Source: Planctomycetales bacterium 10988 (GTDB taxonomy: Bacteria; Planctomycetota; Planctomycetia; Pirellulales; Pb10988). Taken from it: a stretch of DNA of 64,000 nt. The stretch covers positions 1,550,001 through 1,614,000 of the forward strand of contig CP043547.1 in NCBI GenBank assembly GCA_009664345.1. Reading direction: 5' to 3'. Shown here piece after piece: positions 42,277 to 51,101 of this stretch. Under the pieces are notes generated by a model, which searched no databases, was not told where the DNA came from, and worked only from the letters and a program-made list of their open reading frames with translations. Numbering within the stretch: position 1 is the stretch's first letter; the number at the start of each line of letters is the position of its first letter. The translations under genes were made by a program, and so were the position numbers.

Positions 42277-43101
42277 ATGGCGGAAAATACCGATGTAAAA
42301 TCTCATGGGCTCGGCTGGAAATCAGCACTTGCCATACTAGGAATAATACTCCTATTAGGATCATTTTTCCTGCCTTCATTTCATCAAGAGGTTCCATATT
42401 TCACTGGTACGCGTAGGGATTGGACTAGAAATGCTGGAATAGCTGTTCTACAGCACGATTTAGCGAAAGGTTATATTCAAGCAACGGCACTACAACCTCA
42501 ATTTGAACCTAATGAGCGGCTAAGCTGGATTGCTGAATTATTACCCTTTATTGAAAGGAATGACATCTTTGTAAACCTGGATTTCGAGAAAAAATGGAAT
42601 GACCCTAAACAGTCTATCGCTACAGAAAAAGTTCTTATTTATCCTTTTGTAGACCCCTATATTAAATACAATACTTACGGGGAATTCAACGAGCCTATTA
42701 CTCATCTCATTGGTGTATCGGGCGTAGGACGTGATGCTGCGAGTTTAAACCCTTCCGATCCTGACGCTGGTATTTTTCTTTATAATCATAAAACCACACT
42801 TGATTCTGTTTCAAAACAAGATGGTCTTTCAACAACCATCTTAATTGCTCCGACCTTTACTGATGTCGGTCCCTGGGCGGCGGGGGGTAAACCAACGGTA
42901 AGAGGGTTAGAAATAGAGAAACAACCTTACATTGGATATGGAAATCAATTTGGTGGATTTCATAAACAAGGGAACTATATAATTGTCTGCTTTGCAGATC
43001 AGCATACAAAACGTATTCCTAAAGATATCGATCCCAAAGTTTTTCGGGCGATGTTTACCAAAAATGGCGGTGAAGAGCTTGATGAGGATGAAATAAGGTA
43101 G
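42277..43101 (+). CDS. DUF1559-like single-span protein (paralogue 3 of 3)
   Basis: 274 residues, one N-terminal membrane helix (SALAILGIILLLGSFFLP). The body follows copy 2 closely: VLQHDLAKGYIQATALQPQFEPNERLSWIAELLPFIERND, GVSGVGRDAASLNPSDPDAGIFLYNHKTTLDSVSKQDGL, GPWAAGGKPTVRGLEI, FGGFHKQGNYIIVCFADQH, DIDPKVFRAMFTKNGGEELDEDE. Its DNA is the most AT-rich of the three. Copies 2 and 3 look more alike than either to copy 1. No prepilin cleavage site. Confidence 0.8.
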   Translation: MAENTDVKSHGLGWKSALAILGIILLLGSFFLPSFHQEVPYFTGTRRDWTRNAGIAVLQHDLAKGYIQATALQPQFEPNERLSWIAELLPFIERNDIFVNLDFEKKWNDPKQSIATEKVLIYPFVDPYIKYNTYGEFNEPITHLIGVSGVGRDAASLNPSDPDAGIFLYNHKTTLDSVSKQDGLSTTILIAPTFTDVGPWAAGGKPTVRGLEIEKQPYIGYGNQFGGFHKQGNYIIVCFADQHTKRIPKDIDPKVFRAMFTKNGGEELDEDEIR

Positions 43102-43423
43102 GGTCTGGTGTTCGACATGTGGTTCGCTGAGCAGGGCGGAGTCTGCTTGACCAAAATGGCCTTGCTGGGTAAGATCACCGGTTCCAATTTTCGTTGTTTT
43201 TGAAGAGCAAAACTTTTGGACGATTCTCCTTCTCTCCGAGGCTGCTGAATCTCTGAAAGGATTTACGATTCGCTCTTAGCTGCGATTTCCGGCATTTCCC
43301 AAACGGGGTTGGTATTTGAGAGGCTTTCACTATATTAAGAGGAATTGCCTGTCGAATTAAATGATACCGGGGTTGATGAGGAATTTCCCTCTTGGAACTG
43401 GAAAGAGATCGAAGTAACTTCTC
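43102..43423. other. Intergenic region upstream of accB
   Basis: About 320 bp. I see no gene or RNA; it should contain the acc promoter. No clear terminator follows the DUF1559 operon. Confidence 0.4.
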
Positions 43424-43951
43424 ATGAGTGATAAAAAGACCACCTCCGATCCTCAGCTTGATACGGGGGATATTTTCGATATTCGGAACTTCCGACGTCT
43501 TGTCAAAATTATGCAAGATTATGAGGTCAATGAGCTTTCCGTGAAGCGTGGGGATCGACGCATGCGGGTTCGCCGTGGTGCTCCGGTTGCCCCGATTGCT
43601 CCTATCGCGTCTGCTCAGCCTTTGCCACCGGCGGCAGCTCCGGCCTCCTCTGCTCCTGCGTCTGCAACGCCTGCGGCTCCCGCGGAAACACCCGCTGCCG
43701 ATGACAATCATCTGTTGATCAAAGCGGAAGCGATTGGAACTTTCTATTCCGCTCCTGATCCAGACTCCCCGGCTTTTGTCAAAGTTGGCGATCACGTTGG
43801 CCCGGAAACTATCGTCTGCCTGATTGAAGCGATGAAGGTCTTCAACGAGGTTTCCGCCCAGGTTTCAGGGAAAGTCGTCTCGATTCTGGTCAACAATGGC
43901 GATCCGGTCGAGTTTGGTCAGCCCTTATTCAAAATCGATCCCAACGGTTAA
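43424..43951 (+). CDS. accB: Biotin carboxyl carrier protein of acetyl-CoA carboxylase
   Basis: 175 residues. The N-terminal part (FDIRNFRRLVKIMQDYEVNELSVKRGDRRMRVRR) is the AccB dimerisation helix region, followed by a Pro/Ala-rich linker of about 35 residues and the biotinyl domain from residue 105. The biotinylated lysine is in CLIEAMKVFNEV near 140, with the thumb region GTFYSAPDPDSPAFVKVGD. It carries the carboxyl group from AccC to acetyl-CoA in fatty-acid synthesis. accC follows 85 bases later, the usual order. Confidence 0.97.
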   Translation: MSDKKTTSDPQLDTGDIFDIRNFRRLVKIMQDYEVNELSVKRGDRRMRVRRGAPVAPIAPIASAQPLPPAAAPASSAPASATPAAPAETPAADDNHLLIKAEAIGTFYSAPDPDSPAFVKVGDHVGPETIVCLIEAMKVFNEVSAQVSGKVVSILVNNGDPVEFGQPLFKIDPNG

Positions 43952-44036
43952 TCCTCTCGAAATCCGTACTCCCTCCGGTTTCGATCCGACTCGATCCTCC
44001 TTCTGCTAGAACCGCGTACCTTGCGGGAAATCTCCT

Positions 44037-45380
44037 ATGTTCAAACGGATCTTAGTGGCCAATCGCGGTGAGATTGCCTTACGTATCATTCGAGCTTGCC
44101 GTGAGTTAGGCATCGAAACCATCGCCGTTTATAGTGAAGCGGATCGAGACGCCCAGTATTTGCGGCTGGCAGATGAAAGCTATTGTATCGGACCTCCGAA
44201 GGCGGCGGATAGTTACCTTCGAGTGAATCGAGTGATCAGTGCGGCGGAGATCGGCAATGCTCAGGCGATTCACCCTGGGTACGGTTTCTTGGCGGAAGAT
44301 CCTCATTTTGCCGAGGTTTGCCGCGATTGCAAAATCGAATTCATCGGGCCTTCGCATGAAGCGATGCGTCGGCTAGGGGATAAAAACGAAGCGAAGAAGA
44401 TCGCCCGGGCGGCTGGGGTTCCCGTCGTACCGGGAAGTGACGGATTGCTGGAAGACGATCAACAAGCGATGAAAGTCGCCCACGAAATTGGCTTCCCCGT
44501 CCTGATCAAGGCGACCGCTGGTGGAGGTGGAAAAGGGATGCGGATTGCCGCGAATGACCTTTCCCTCAAGTCGGCCCTCAATCAAGCCAAGGTCGAAGCG
44601 GAAGCCGCTTTCGGAAATCCAGGCGTTTATCTAGAGAAGCTGATTGAAAATCCCCGCCATGTGGAAGTTCAAGTTCTCTGTGATAATCATGGGAATGCGG
44701 TTCACTTATGGGAGCGCGATTGCACCATTCAACGTCGGCATCAAAAATTAATCGAAGAAAGCCCGTCGCCGAACATTGGTCCGGAAACCCGCAAGAATCT
44801 TTGTGAAGCGGCCGTTCGTTTGGTGAAAGAATCGAACTACAGCAATGCCGGAACCGTTGAATTTCTTGTCGATAAAGATGAGAATTTTTACTTCATCGAG
44901 GTCAATGCCCGGATTCAAGTGGAACACCCTGTCACCGAGATGATCACCGGAATCGATCTCATCAAAGCTCAAATCCGGATCGCTTCCGGGGAACCGCTTT
45001 GGTTCACGCAAGAGGATATTCCTCAACGTGGTTGTGCCATTGAATGCCGGATCAATGCGGAAGACCCCAAGAAAAACTTCATGCCTTGCCCTGGGCTGAT
45101 CAAAGAGATGTTTACTCCTGGTGGCTTCGGCGTGCGGTTCGACTCACATATTCACAGCGGTTATCAAGTCCCTCCTTATTACGATTCGATGCTCGGAAAG
45201 TTGATTGTCTTTCAACCAACTCGGCGTGATGCAATCAATACGATGCAACGGGCCTTGAAAGAACTCCGCATCGAAGGAATCGAAACGACCATTTCTCGGC
45301 TCGATGAGATTCTAAGCCACTCGGCCTTCGTTGAAAATCGCGTCGATACTACCTTTGTGGAACGCACTTGGCCTTCGTAA
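44037..45380 (+). CDS. accC: Acetyl-CoA carboxylase, biotin carboxylase subunit
   Basis: 447 residues, the standard AccC length. ATP-grasp motifs are [50 protein letters not shown] (the glycine-rich loop), [56 protein letters not shown] and RINAEDP. It carboxylates the biotin of AccB using bicarbonate and ATP. The carboxyltransferase subunits (accA, accD) are not in this window. Confidence 0.98.
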   Translation: MFKRILVANRGEIALRIIRACRELGIETIAVYSEADRDAQYLRLADESYCIGPPKAADSYLRVNRVISAAEIGNAQAIHPGYGFLAEDPHFAEVCRDCKIEFIGPSHEAMRRLGDKNEAKKIARAAGVPVVPGSDGLLEDDQQAMKVAHEIGFPVLIKATAGGGGKGMRIAANDLSLKSALNQAKVEAEAAFGNPGVYLEKLIENPRHVEVQVLCDNHGNAVHLWERDCTIQRRHQKLIEESPSPNIGPETRKNLCEAAVRLVKESNYSNAGTVEFLVDKDENFYFIEVNARIQVEHPVTEMITGIDLIKAQIRIASGEPLWFTQEDIPQRGCAIECRINAEDPKKNFMPCPGLIKEMFTPGGFGVRFDSHIHSGYQVPPYYDSMLGKLIVFQPTRRDAINTMQRALKELRIEGIETTISRLDEILSHSAFVENRVDTTFVERTWPS

Positions 45381-45687
45381 GTGGGCTGAATTCGTTGCAT
45401 CGTGTAGAACTCTGCATTCCCTCTAGGAATCCGTCCCGCCCTTCTTGTTGTTCCGACAAGAAACGCCTATCTTTACCAGTAGAATTGTTGCGATCGTTAG
45501 CAGGCTAAGTATCCGATTTCGTTGAGGATCGAACGCCAGTCGGCGAGAGATCACAATTTCCCAGCGTTGATTCTACTTTGCTTGAAAAGGAATGCCTGCC
45601 CCAATCTTAGGGTAATTCTTTTCGAGATTGGTACCAGAACGATCCTCTTCATAGTGATCGATCCCCCCAGCGTACGAAGGAAGCGAT
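45381..45687. other. Intergenic region between accC and the phosphofructokinase gene
   Basis: About 306 bp. I see no gene-like frame and no strong terminator; the promoter for the kinase gene is presumably here. Confidence 0.4.
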
Positions 45688-46998
45688 ATGTCTTCGACCG
45701 AAAACACCCCCTCCATTCAGTGTGTGGCCATCCTTTTCTCCGGTGGACCTGCCCCTGGAGCGAATGCAGTGATTTCCGCCGCGGCGATTTCTTTTATCAA
45801 TCAAGGAATCCGCGTAATCGGCATCAAGCACGGCTATTCCAGCCTGATGAGTTTCTCCCCGGAGCGAACATTGGAGGAAGGTCAGGACTATGTGGTATTC
45901 GATCGGCATAAGCTCCGCCGTACGCGTAATTCACGCGGAATCATCATCGGAACCGCCAGGGCCAACCCAGGGAAATTGATCACAACCGAGGCGGACCTCG
46001 ATGATTCGAAGAAAGTGAAACCGTTGCTCACCGTTCATCGGGCCTTGCGGTCGTTGAATGTCGATGCGTTGATTTCGATCGGCGGCGACGACACCCTGAC
46101 GACGGCCAATAAATTTGTCACTTGCCAGCGGAATCATTTGCAAGAAGACGAAAAATTGATTCGCGTTGTCCATGTTCCCAAGACCATTGATAATGATTAC
46201 GAAGGCATCGATTTCACTTTTGGTTACTTTACCGCGGTTGATTTCTTGGCGACGGAAATTCAGAACTTGCTCTACGATGCGGAATCGGCGAATGGCTACT
46301 TTGTCGCGGAATCGATGGGACGCCGGGCCGGTTGGCTTGCTTATGGCGCGGCGGTTGCTGGCGAAGCGAGTTTGGTCTTCGGCGTCGAAGATTTGATGCA
46401 TCGACCCAAATATTTGCAAAAAGATGTTGAAGAAATTGACCCCAATACCGGGGAAAAAATTGTTCGCGACGTGATGAATGTGGAGAATGTCGTCAATCGA
46501 ATTTTGCGAACGATTTATGCCAGAGAGGAACATGGGAAGCATTTCGGCGTCATTGTTCTCGCCGAAGGATTGGCCGAATATCTGCCCATGTCGTATCTCG
46601 AAGGCGTCACGCGGGATGAACACAACCATATCAATTTCTCAAATCTCAATCTCTGTGAAATCTTCACGGATTTGATTGCAGACGCTTATAAAAAAGAAAA
46701 AGGCCGAAAGAAAAAGGTCGTGGGGATTCAAATTGGTTACGAATGCCGTTGTGCCAAGCCGCATGCTTTCGATGTGATTTTGGGAAGCCATCTCGGGGCT
46801 GGAGCCTTTCGTGTTTTTCAAGAAACGCAAGAGACTGGAGCGATGGTAACCGCCCGCAATCAACTTGAGTTTCATTATCGTCCCTTTGAAGAATTGATTG
46901 ATCCGCAAACGATGCGGCCTCGGGTTCGCTTTATCGAGCCAGGTTCAGACTTTCATAAACTTGCCCGTATGTTAGAGACCGCTGTTGAAGAAGAGTAG
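45688..46998 (+). CDS. pfp: Phosphofructokinase, pyrophosphate-dependent type
   Basis: 436 residues, longer than the 320-residue bacterial ATP enzyme. Motifs are LFSGGPAPGANAVISA near residue 14, SIGGDDTLTTANKF near 130, VPKTIDNDYEGIDFTFGYFTAV near 164, and SMGRRAGWLAYGAA. The GGDD sequence (Asp where ATP-dependent enzymes have Gly) together with Lys in PKTIDND is diagnostic of PPi use, which makes the fructose-6-phosphate step reversible. The next gene, after a hairpin, is pckA, which fits a glycolysis/gluconeogenesis role. Confidence 0.93.
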   Translation: MSSTENTPSIQCVAILFSGGPAPGANAVISAAAISFINQGIRVIGIKHGYSSLMSFSPERTLEEGQDYVVFDRHKLRRTRNSRGIIIGTARANPGKLITTEADLDDSKKVKPLLTVHRALRSLNVDALISIGGDDTLTTANKFVTCQRNHLQEDEKLIRVVHVPKTIDNDYEGIDFTFGYFTAVDFLATEIQNLLYDAESANGYFVAESMGRRAGWLAYGAAVAGEASLVFGVEDLMHRPKYLQKDVEEIDPNTGEKIVRDVMNVENVVNRILRTIYAREEHGKHFGVIVLAEGLAEYLPMSYLEGVTRDEHNHINFSNLNLCEIFTDLIADAYKKEKGRKKKVVGIQIGYECRCAKPHAFDVILGSHLGAGAFRVFQETQETGAMVTARNQLEFHYRPFEELIDPQTMRPRVRFIEPGSDFHKLARMLETAVEEE

Positions 46999-47092
46999 TA
47001 TTTTTCATAGCAAATTCTTTTCAGGTTACTCTTTATTTTAAAGCGAATAACCTATTTAAATTTTGTATAGTTTTTCAACTTTTTCCAATCTT

Positions 47093-47132
47093 TCGATCTG
47101 TCAGAAAACTTTAGTATCATCTGACAGATCGA
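47093..47132 (+). terminator. Perfect 13-bp hairpin between pfp and pckA (terminator or leader element)
   Basis: TCGATCTGTCAGA (47093-47105) pairs exactly with TCTGACAGATCGA (47120-47132), 14-nt loop, then ATTTTCTTCTC. It ends 36 bases before the pckA ATG, so it could terminate pfp transcription or act in the pckA leader. Confidence 0.7.
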
Positions 47133-47168
47133 ATTTTCTTCTCAACTTTCATTTTCAAGAGTCGACCA

Positions 47169-48773
47169 ATGACTACTCCATTGTCGTTAAATCAATATGG
47201 AATTGTTGTCACCAATTTTCATCGCAATTTAAGCCCTGCCAAACTGTATGAAATGGCCATTAAAGATGAAGGGGCCGGGATTGTATCTACGGGGGCGCTT
47301 GCAACTCGTTCAGGGATCAAAACGGGCAGAAGCCCTAAAGATAAGCGAATTGTGGCTGCTCCAGAAAGTAAAGACGACATCTGGTGGGGAGAAATCAATA
47401 TCCCCATGGAAGAAGATATTTATATAAAAAATAGACAACGGGCACTCGATTATTTTAACACTCGGGATTATCTCTTTATTCAAGATGGATACGCCGGCTG
47501 GGACCCCAAGTATCGCATTAAAGTGAGAGTCATTTGTTGCCAGGCCTATCATGCTTTATTTATGCATAATATGTTGTTGCGGCCAACACCTGAAGAATTG
47601 GAAGATTTTGGAAACCCCGATTTTATCATCTTTAATGCAGGCCGTTTTCCAGCTAATCCCTTCACTACGGGGATGACTTCACGCACCAGTATTGATTTAA
47701 GCTTTGAAAAGAAAGAGCTTGTGATTCTGGGGACCGAATACGCCGGAGAAATGAAAAAAGGCGTCTTCACGGTGATGAATTATTTAATGCCGAAGCGGGA
47801 TGTTCTTTCGATGCACTGTAGTGCCAATGAAGGAAAAGATGGGGATGTTTCGCTCTTTTTTGGATTGTCAGGAACGGGGAAGACAACGCTTTCCGCCGAT
47901 CCTAAGCGGCTTCTCATTGGGGATGATGAACACTGCTGGACCGAGGAAGGCATCTTCAATATCGAAGGCGGTTGCTATGCCAAGTGCGTTGGCCTGACGG
48001 AAGAGAACGAACCGGAGATCTATCATGCGATTCACTTCGGGGCGGTTTTAGAAAACGTCGTCTTTGATGAAAACAGCCGGGAGGTCGATTACACCGATTC
48101 CTCCATCACGGAAAATACCCGAACGGCCTATCCGATTGAGTTCATTGAGAGTGCGAAAATCCCCTGCATTTCAGGGCATCCCAATCATATTTTGCTTTTA
48201 ACATGCGATGCCTTTGGCGTGTTGCCTCCGGTGAGCCGTTTGAGCCCGGCTCAAGCGATGTACCATTTTATCAGTGGATATACGGCAAAAGTTGCCGGAA
48301 CGGAGATGGGGGTTACGGAACCGTCCGCGACTTTTTCTGCATGCTTCGGAGCGGCGTTCCTCGTTTGGCCTCCGACAAAATATGCCGAGATGCTGGCTGA
48401 GCGGATTCGCAAACAGAATGCTCACGTTTGGCTGATCAATACCGGCTGGACGGGTGGAAGCTATGGAAAAGGAAGCCGAATGCGGCTTTCACACACACGC
48501 GCGATTATTGATGCCATCCACAGCGGAGAACTAGAAAAGGTGGATTGCGTGAAGGACCCGATTTTCCAATTTGATATTCCTCAGGAATGTCCTGGAGTTC
48601 CTGCGGGGATTCTACAACCTCGACAGACTTGGTCGGCCCCTGAGGCTTATGACAAGATGGCTATCTCGCTCGCCGCACGTTTTCAAGCCAATTTCCAACA
48701 GTATACCGAGATTGCCAGCGAGGAGATTCTCCAAGCCGGCCCCGTCTTGCCTGAAATCAAATCGGCCAGCTAG
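47169..48773 (+). CDS. pckA: Phosphoenolpyruvate carboxykinase (ATP)
   Basis: 534 residues. Kinase-1a motif [16 protein letters not shown] near residue 233, kinase-2 [29 protein letters not shown], and the C-terminal [32 protein letters not shown] are those of the ATP-dependent (not GTP) enzyme. It converts oxaloacetate to phosphoenolpyruvate in gluconeogenesis. It sits with a reversible PPi-PFK gene upstream. The ATG at 47169 is the first in frame. Confidence 0.98.
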   Translation: MTTPLSLNQYGIVVTNFHRNLSPAKLYEMAIKDEGAGIVSTGALATRSGIKTGRSPKDKRIVAAPESKDDIWWGEINIPMEEDIYIKNRQRALDYFNTRDYLFIQDGYAGWDPKYRIKVRVICCQAYHALFMHNMLLRPTPEELEDFGNPDFIIFNAGRFPANPFTTGMTSRTSIDLSFEKKELVILGTEYAGEMKKGVFTVMNYLMPKRDVLSMHCSANEGKDGDVSLFFGLSGTGKTTLSADPKRLLIGDDEHCWTEEGIFNIEGGCYAKCVGLTEENEPEIYHAIHFGAVLENVVFDENSREVDYTDSSITENTRTAYPIEFIESAKIPCISGHPNHILLLTCDAFGVLPPVSRLSPAQAMYHFISGYTAKVAGTEMGVTEPSATFSACFGAAFLVWPPTKYAEMLAERIRKQNAHVWLINTGWTGGSYGKGSRMRLSHTRAIIDAIHSGELEKVDCVKDPIFQFDIPQECPGVPAGILQPRQTWSAPEAYDKMAISLAARFQANFQQYTEIASEEILQAGPVLPEIKSAS

Positions 48774-48878
48774 TCTCTATTCACACCAATGCAAGAAGGC
48801 CGGACTGTCATTGAAGACAACCGGCCTCTCATGCACGCAATAAAACAGGCGGACGAAAGTTTCACGTTGGTCAGGGAG

Positions 48879-48946
48879 AAACTTCTCCTAGGTTCACCCT
48901 CGGTGAGAGGAAACTTACGAGAAGTTTATTCCCTTCTTTTTTAGAG
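48879..48946. terminator. Terminator region between convergent pckA and TPR-lipoprotein gene
   Basis: AAACTTCTC (48879-48887) pairs with GAGAAGTTT (48919-48927); a TTCACC/GGTGAG-type inner stem fills the loop; ATTCCCTTCTTTTTTA follows on the plus strand. A second, T-poor stem AGGCCGG/CCGGCCT lies at 48797-48827. Confidence 0.65.
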
Positions 48947-48973
48947 ACCATCTGCTCTCCCAGACGGGCCTAC

Positions 48974-50185
48974 TTACTCTCGTTCACTTTGGTAACGGTC
49001 TCGTAAGAGCGAACCCGGTGCGAACTCAAGTTCCGGGCTTTGCGGTGCAACCTGCTTTACCGGAGCCGAAGGAGCCAGCGAAGACTGACGCGGTTCGGCT
49101 TGGGTGGCGGGTGCTTCGGGTTGGACCGTTACTTGCGACGTTTGTTGGACAACCGATTGTTGGGAAACCGGAAGAGCCGTGGGGATTCGTACAACTTCTT
49201 GGCTGGGTTGTTGAATCGCAGCCGTTTTCGGAGCCGTTGGACGTTGAATCACAGGCTTATCGATCGGTTTCGGTAATCGTTCCAATTTGGCTTCCGGTTT
49301 GGAAACCTGATGAATTGTCGATTTCGGAGCTGTCAACAATCCTTCTGGACGAGTCGCCGGCTTGGGCGGGTCTTTGCGGGCCAACTGTTCACCCGATCGC
49401 ATGCCAGGATGACCTTGTTGGAACCGTTGATTGACTCGATCAAGTCGAGCCAGGCCCATTTTGGCGGTTTGCGAACCTGGATTGGCATTGAGAGCATATT
49501 CGTAATGCTCACGTGCTTTTTCCAAATTCCCGTCCATGGCCAATCCGACGGCGATATTCGTATGGACTTCTTCTTCGGAGCAGCCACCGCGATGGAAGCA
49601 GGCAACCGCTTCGTCCACTTGATTTTGTCGTACAAGGACGAGACCAAGATTGTTGTAGCTACGACCATGGAACTTATCGACCGCTAGGGCTTGACGAAGA
49701 TTCATCTCCGCCTCACTCCAACGACGTTGCAAATACATGCTATAGCCCATGTCGCAATAGATTTCAGGATCGCCCGGTTTCTTTTCGAGAGCCTTTTTAT
49801 AGAACTCGCGAGCTTCCAGGTGTTCCCCGATTTTATCGTAGACAATTGCCATGCGGTGGTAAACTTCCGCATCGTTCTTGCCCAATTTGATGCACTTGTC
49901 ATAAGCACCAAGTGCTTCGGAATTTTTACCTTCTTTTTCCAACGAGCGAGCAATCGTAAATTGCAAAGCTTGTTGAGATTGCAACTCGGTTTGTCCAGCA
50001 GGGCTTCCCGGCCAAGCTGACTCCTGTTGCTTGTGAGCTTGGCGGTTGAGCATTGCTTGCTTTCCACCAGTGCTCGAACATCCCGTTGCAGCCAGCAAGG
50101 ACAGTCCGACAACCGAGAGCCCAGCAGCGTTTAGCCAGGTTCGAGGTCGCGATGTCTGTGACGGCTTTTGGTCAAACTTCCACAT
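48974..50185 (-). CDS. TPR lipoprotein, TadD-like
   Basis: 403 residues. A lipoprotein signal ends in LLAATGCSSTGG. Residues 75-260 hold about five tetratricopeptide repeats (LEKEGKNSEALGAYDKCIKLGKN; EHLEAREFYKKALEKKPGDPEIYCDMGYS; RWSEAEMNLRQALAVDKFHGRSYNNLGLVLV). The last 140 residues are Pro/Gln/Thr-rich and low in complexity. In Tad pilus systems TadD is such a lipoprotein and helps secretin assembly. It is the last gene of a minus-strand run with the CpaC-type secretin at 51102, which supports the assignment. Confidence 0.82.
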   Translation of the reverse strand: MWKFDQKPSQTSRPRTWLNAAGLSVVGLSLLAATGCSSTGGKQAMLNRQAHKQQESAWPGSPAGQTELQSQQALQFTIARSLEKEGKNSEALGAYDKCIKLGKNDAEVYHRMAIVYDKIGEHLEAREFYKKALEKKPGDPEIYCDMGYSMYLQRRWSEAEMNLRQALAVDKFHGRSYNNLGLVLVRQNQVDEAVACFHRGGCSEEEVHTNIAVGLAMDGNLEKAREHYEYALNANPGSQTAKMGLARLDRVNQRFQQGHPGMRSGEQLARKDPPKPATRPEGLLTAPKSTIHQVSKPEAKLERLPKPIDKPVIQRPTAPKTAAIQQPSQEVVRIPTALPVSQQSVVQQTSQVTVQPEAPATQAEPRQSSLAPSAPVKQVAPQSPELEFAPGSLLRDRYQSERE

Positions 50186-50212
50186 GTTTTAACCCTTCCC
50201 GTGAGTAAAACC

Positions 50213-51040
50213 TTATTGTTCTGTGCTCGCTTCAACACCACCGCCACGGAATCCACGAAGGGAATAGCCGCGGGTCTGGACGTCTGTCAAAATGTTTTGA
50301 TCCACCAAGAGGGCTTCATCCGAGGACATTCCCGGAGTCAACTCGTGGGAGACCAAGACTCGTTCCGGCGGAACTGGGACCCCGTTTCTTGCCAAGGTCG
50401 CGATTACGAATTGTCGGCGAGCTTCGTTCAGTTCGGGACTTCGGTAATCTCGTTGAATGACAATGGGGAAGAAGTTTCGCACAGACATATAGGCGATCTT
50501 TTCCAGTTGACGAAGTCCACGGGGACTCAACTCTCTGCTATCCAGCTCGAAGTCATACTCATAGAGCGTCATGCGAACTGCTTCACCATTGGCAACCATC
50601 GTTTTGAAGTTGGCATGGACATAGTAGCCAAGGGGTTTTTCACAGAATTCTTCCGGGTAACCCCAGTGAGATTCTTGCAGACCCGGCTTCCAGTAGTTTT
50701 CCCATTTAAACTTCAATCGTTGCCAGAGAGTCGGTTTCTCTCCTGGGCAGAGATCAGGGTAGTAACGTTGAGGGGCAGCACCCGGAGCACAGTCAGTGCA
50801 TTCCCCAGCGGGGACGCTGTGAGAGTGAACCACTCCCGGAGCGGGCATCGCCGTGGAATGACTGACGGGTTGGCTGGTTTGTTGCATCTTCGGAGCCGAG
50901 GGCGTCGAAGGTGCCTGCCGATGTTGCGGGGCTCGTCGGCTGGAGGCAGGATTTCCTGCTTCCACCGTATTCGGTAGAACCCAAACCGCACTTAGTGCTA
51001 AAGCGGTGGTCAGAGTTCTTAGTGTCCATTGTTTAAGCAT
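50213..51040 (-). CDS. Secreted protein of unknown function between cpaC and tadD-like genes
   Basis: 275 residues with a signal peptide (TLRTLTTALALSAVWVLPNTVEAG). A Pro/Ala/Ser/His-rich stretch (30-80) contains GECTDCAPG. From residue 90 the text reads YYPDLCPGEKPTLWQRLKFKWENYWKPGLQESHWGYPEEFCEKPLGYYVHANFKTMVANGEAVRMTLY, then LSPRGLRQLEKIAYM and a C-terminal part with ARNGVPVPPERVLVSHELTPGMSSDEALL that may be OmpA-like. I know similar planctomycete proteins only as hypothetical. Position between two Tad genes, 28 bases before one and 61 after the other, suggests a pilus-related envelope role. Confidence 0.75.
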   Translation of the reverse strand: MLKQWTLRTLTTALALSAVWVLPNTVEAGNPASSRRAPQHRQAPSTPSAPKMQQTSQPVSHSTAMPAPGVVHSHSVPAGECTDCAPGAAPQRYYPDLCPGEKPTLWQRLKFKWENYWKPGLQESHWGYPEEFCEKPLGYYVHANFKTMVANGEAVRMTLYEYDFELDSRELSPRGLRQLEKIAYMSVRNFFPIVIQRDYRSPELNEARRQFVIATLARNGVPVPPERVLVSHELTPGMSSDEALLVDQNILTDVQTRGYSLRGFRGGGVEASTEQ

Positions 51041-51101
51041 AAGACCAATCTCCCGAGGAGGGTGATAGGGAAATTCTATATCTAGGTGAGTTCAATTTCT
51101 C

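Noticed and set aside
43175-43795. 206-codon minus-strand frame over accB
   Set aside because: Shadow of the accB linker; Arg-rich translation from Ala/Pro codons read in reverse.
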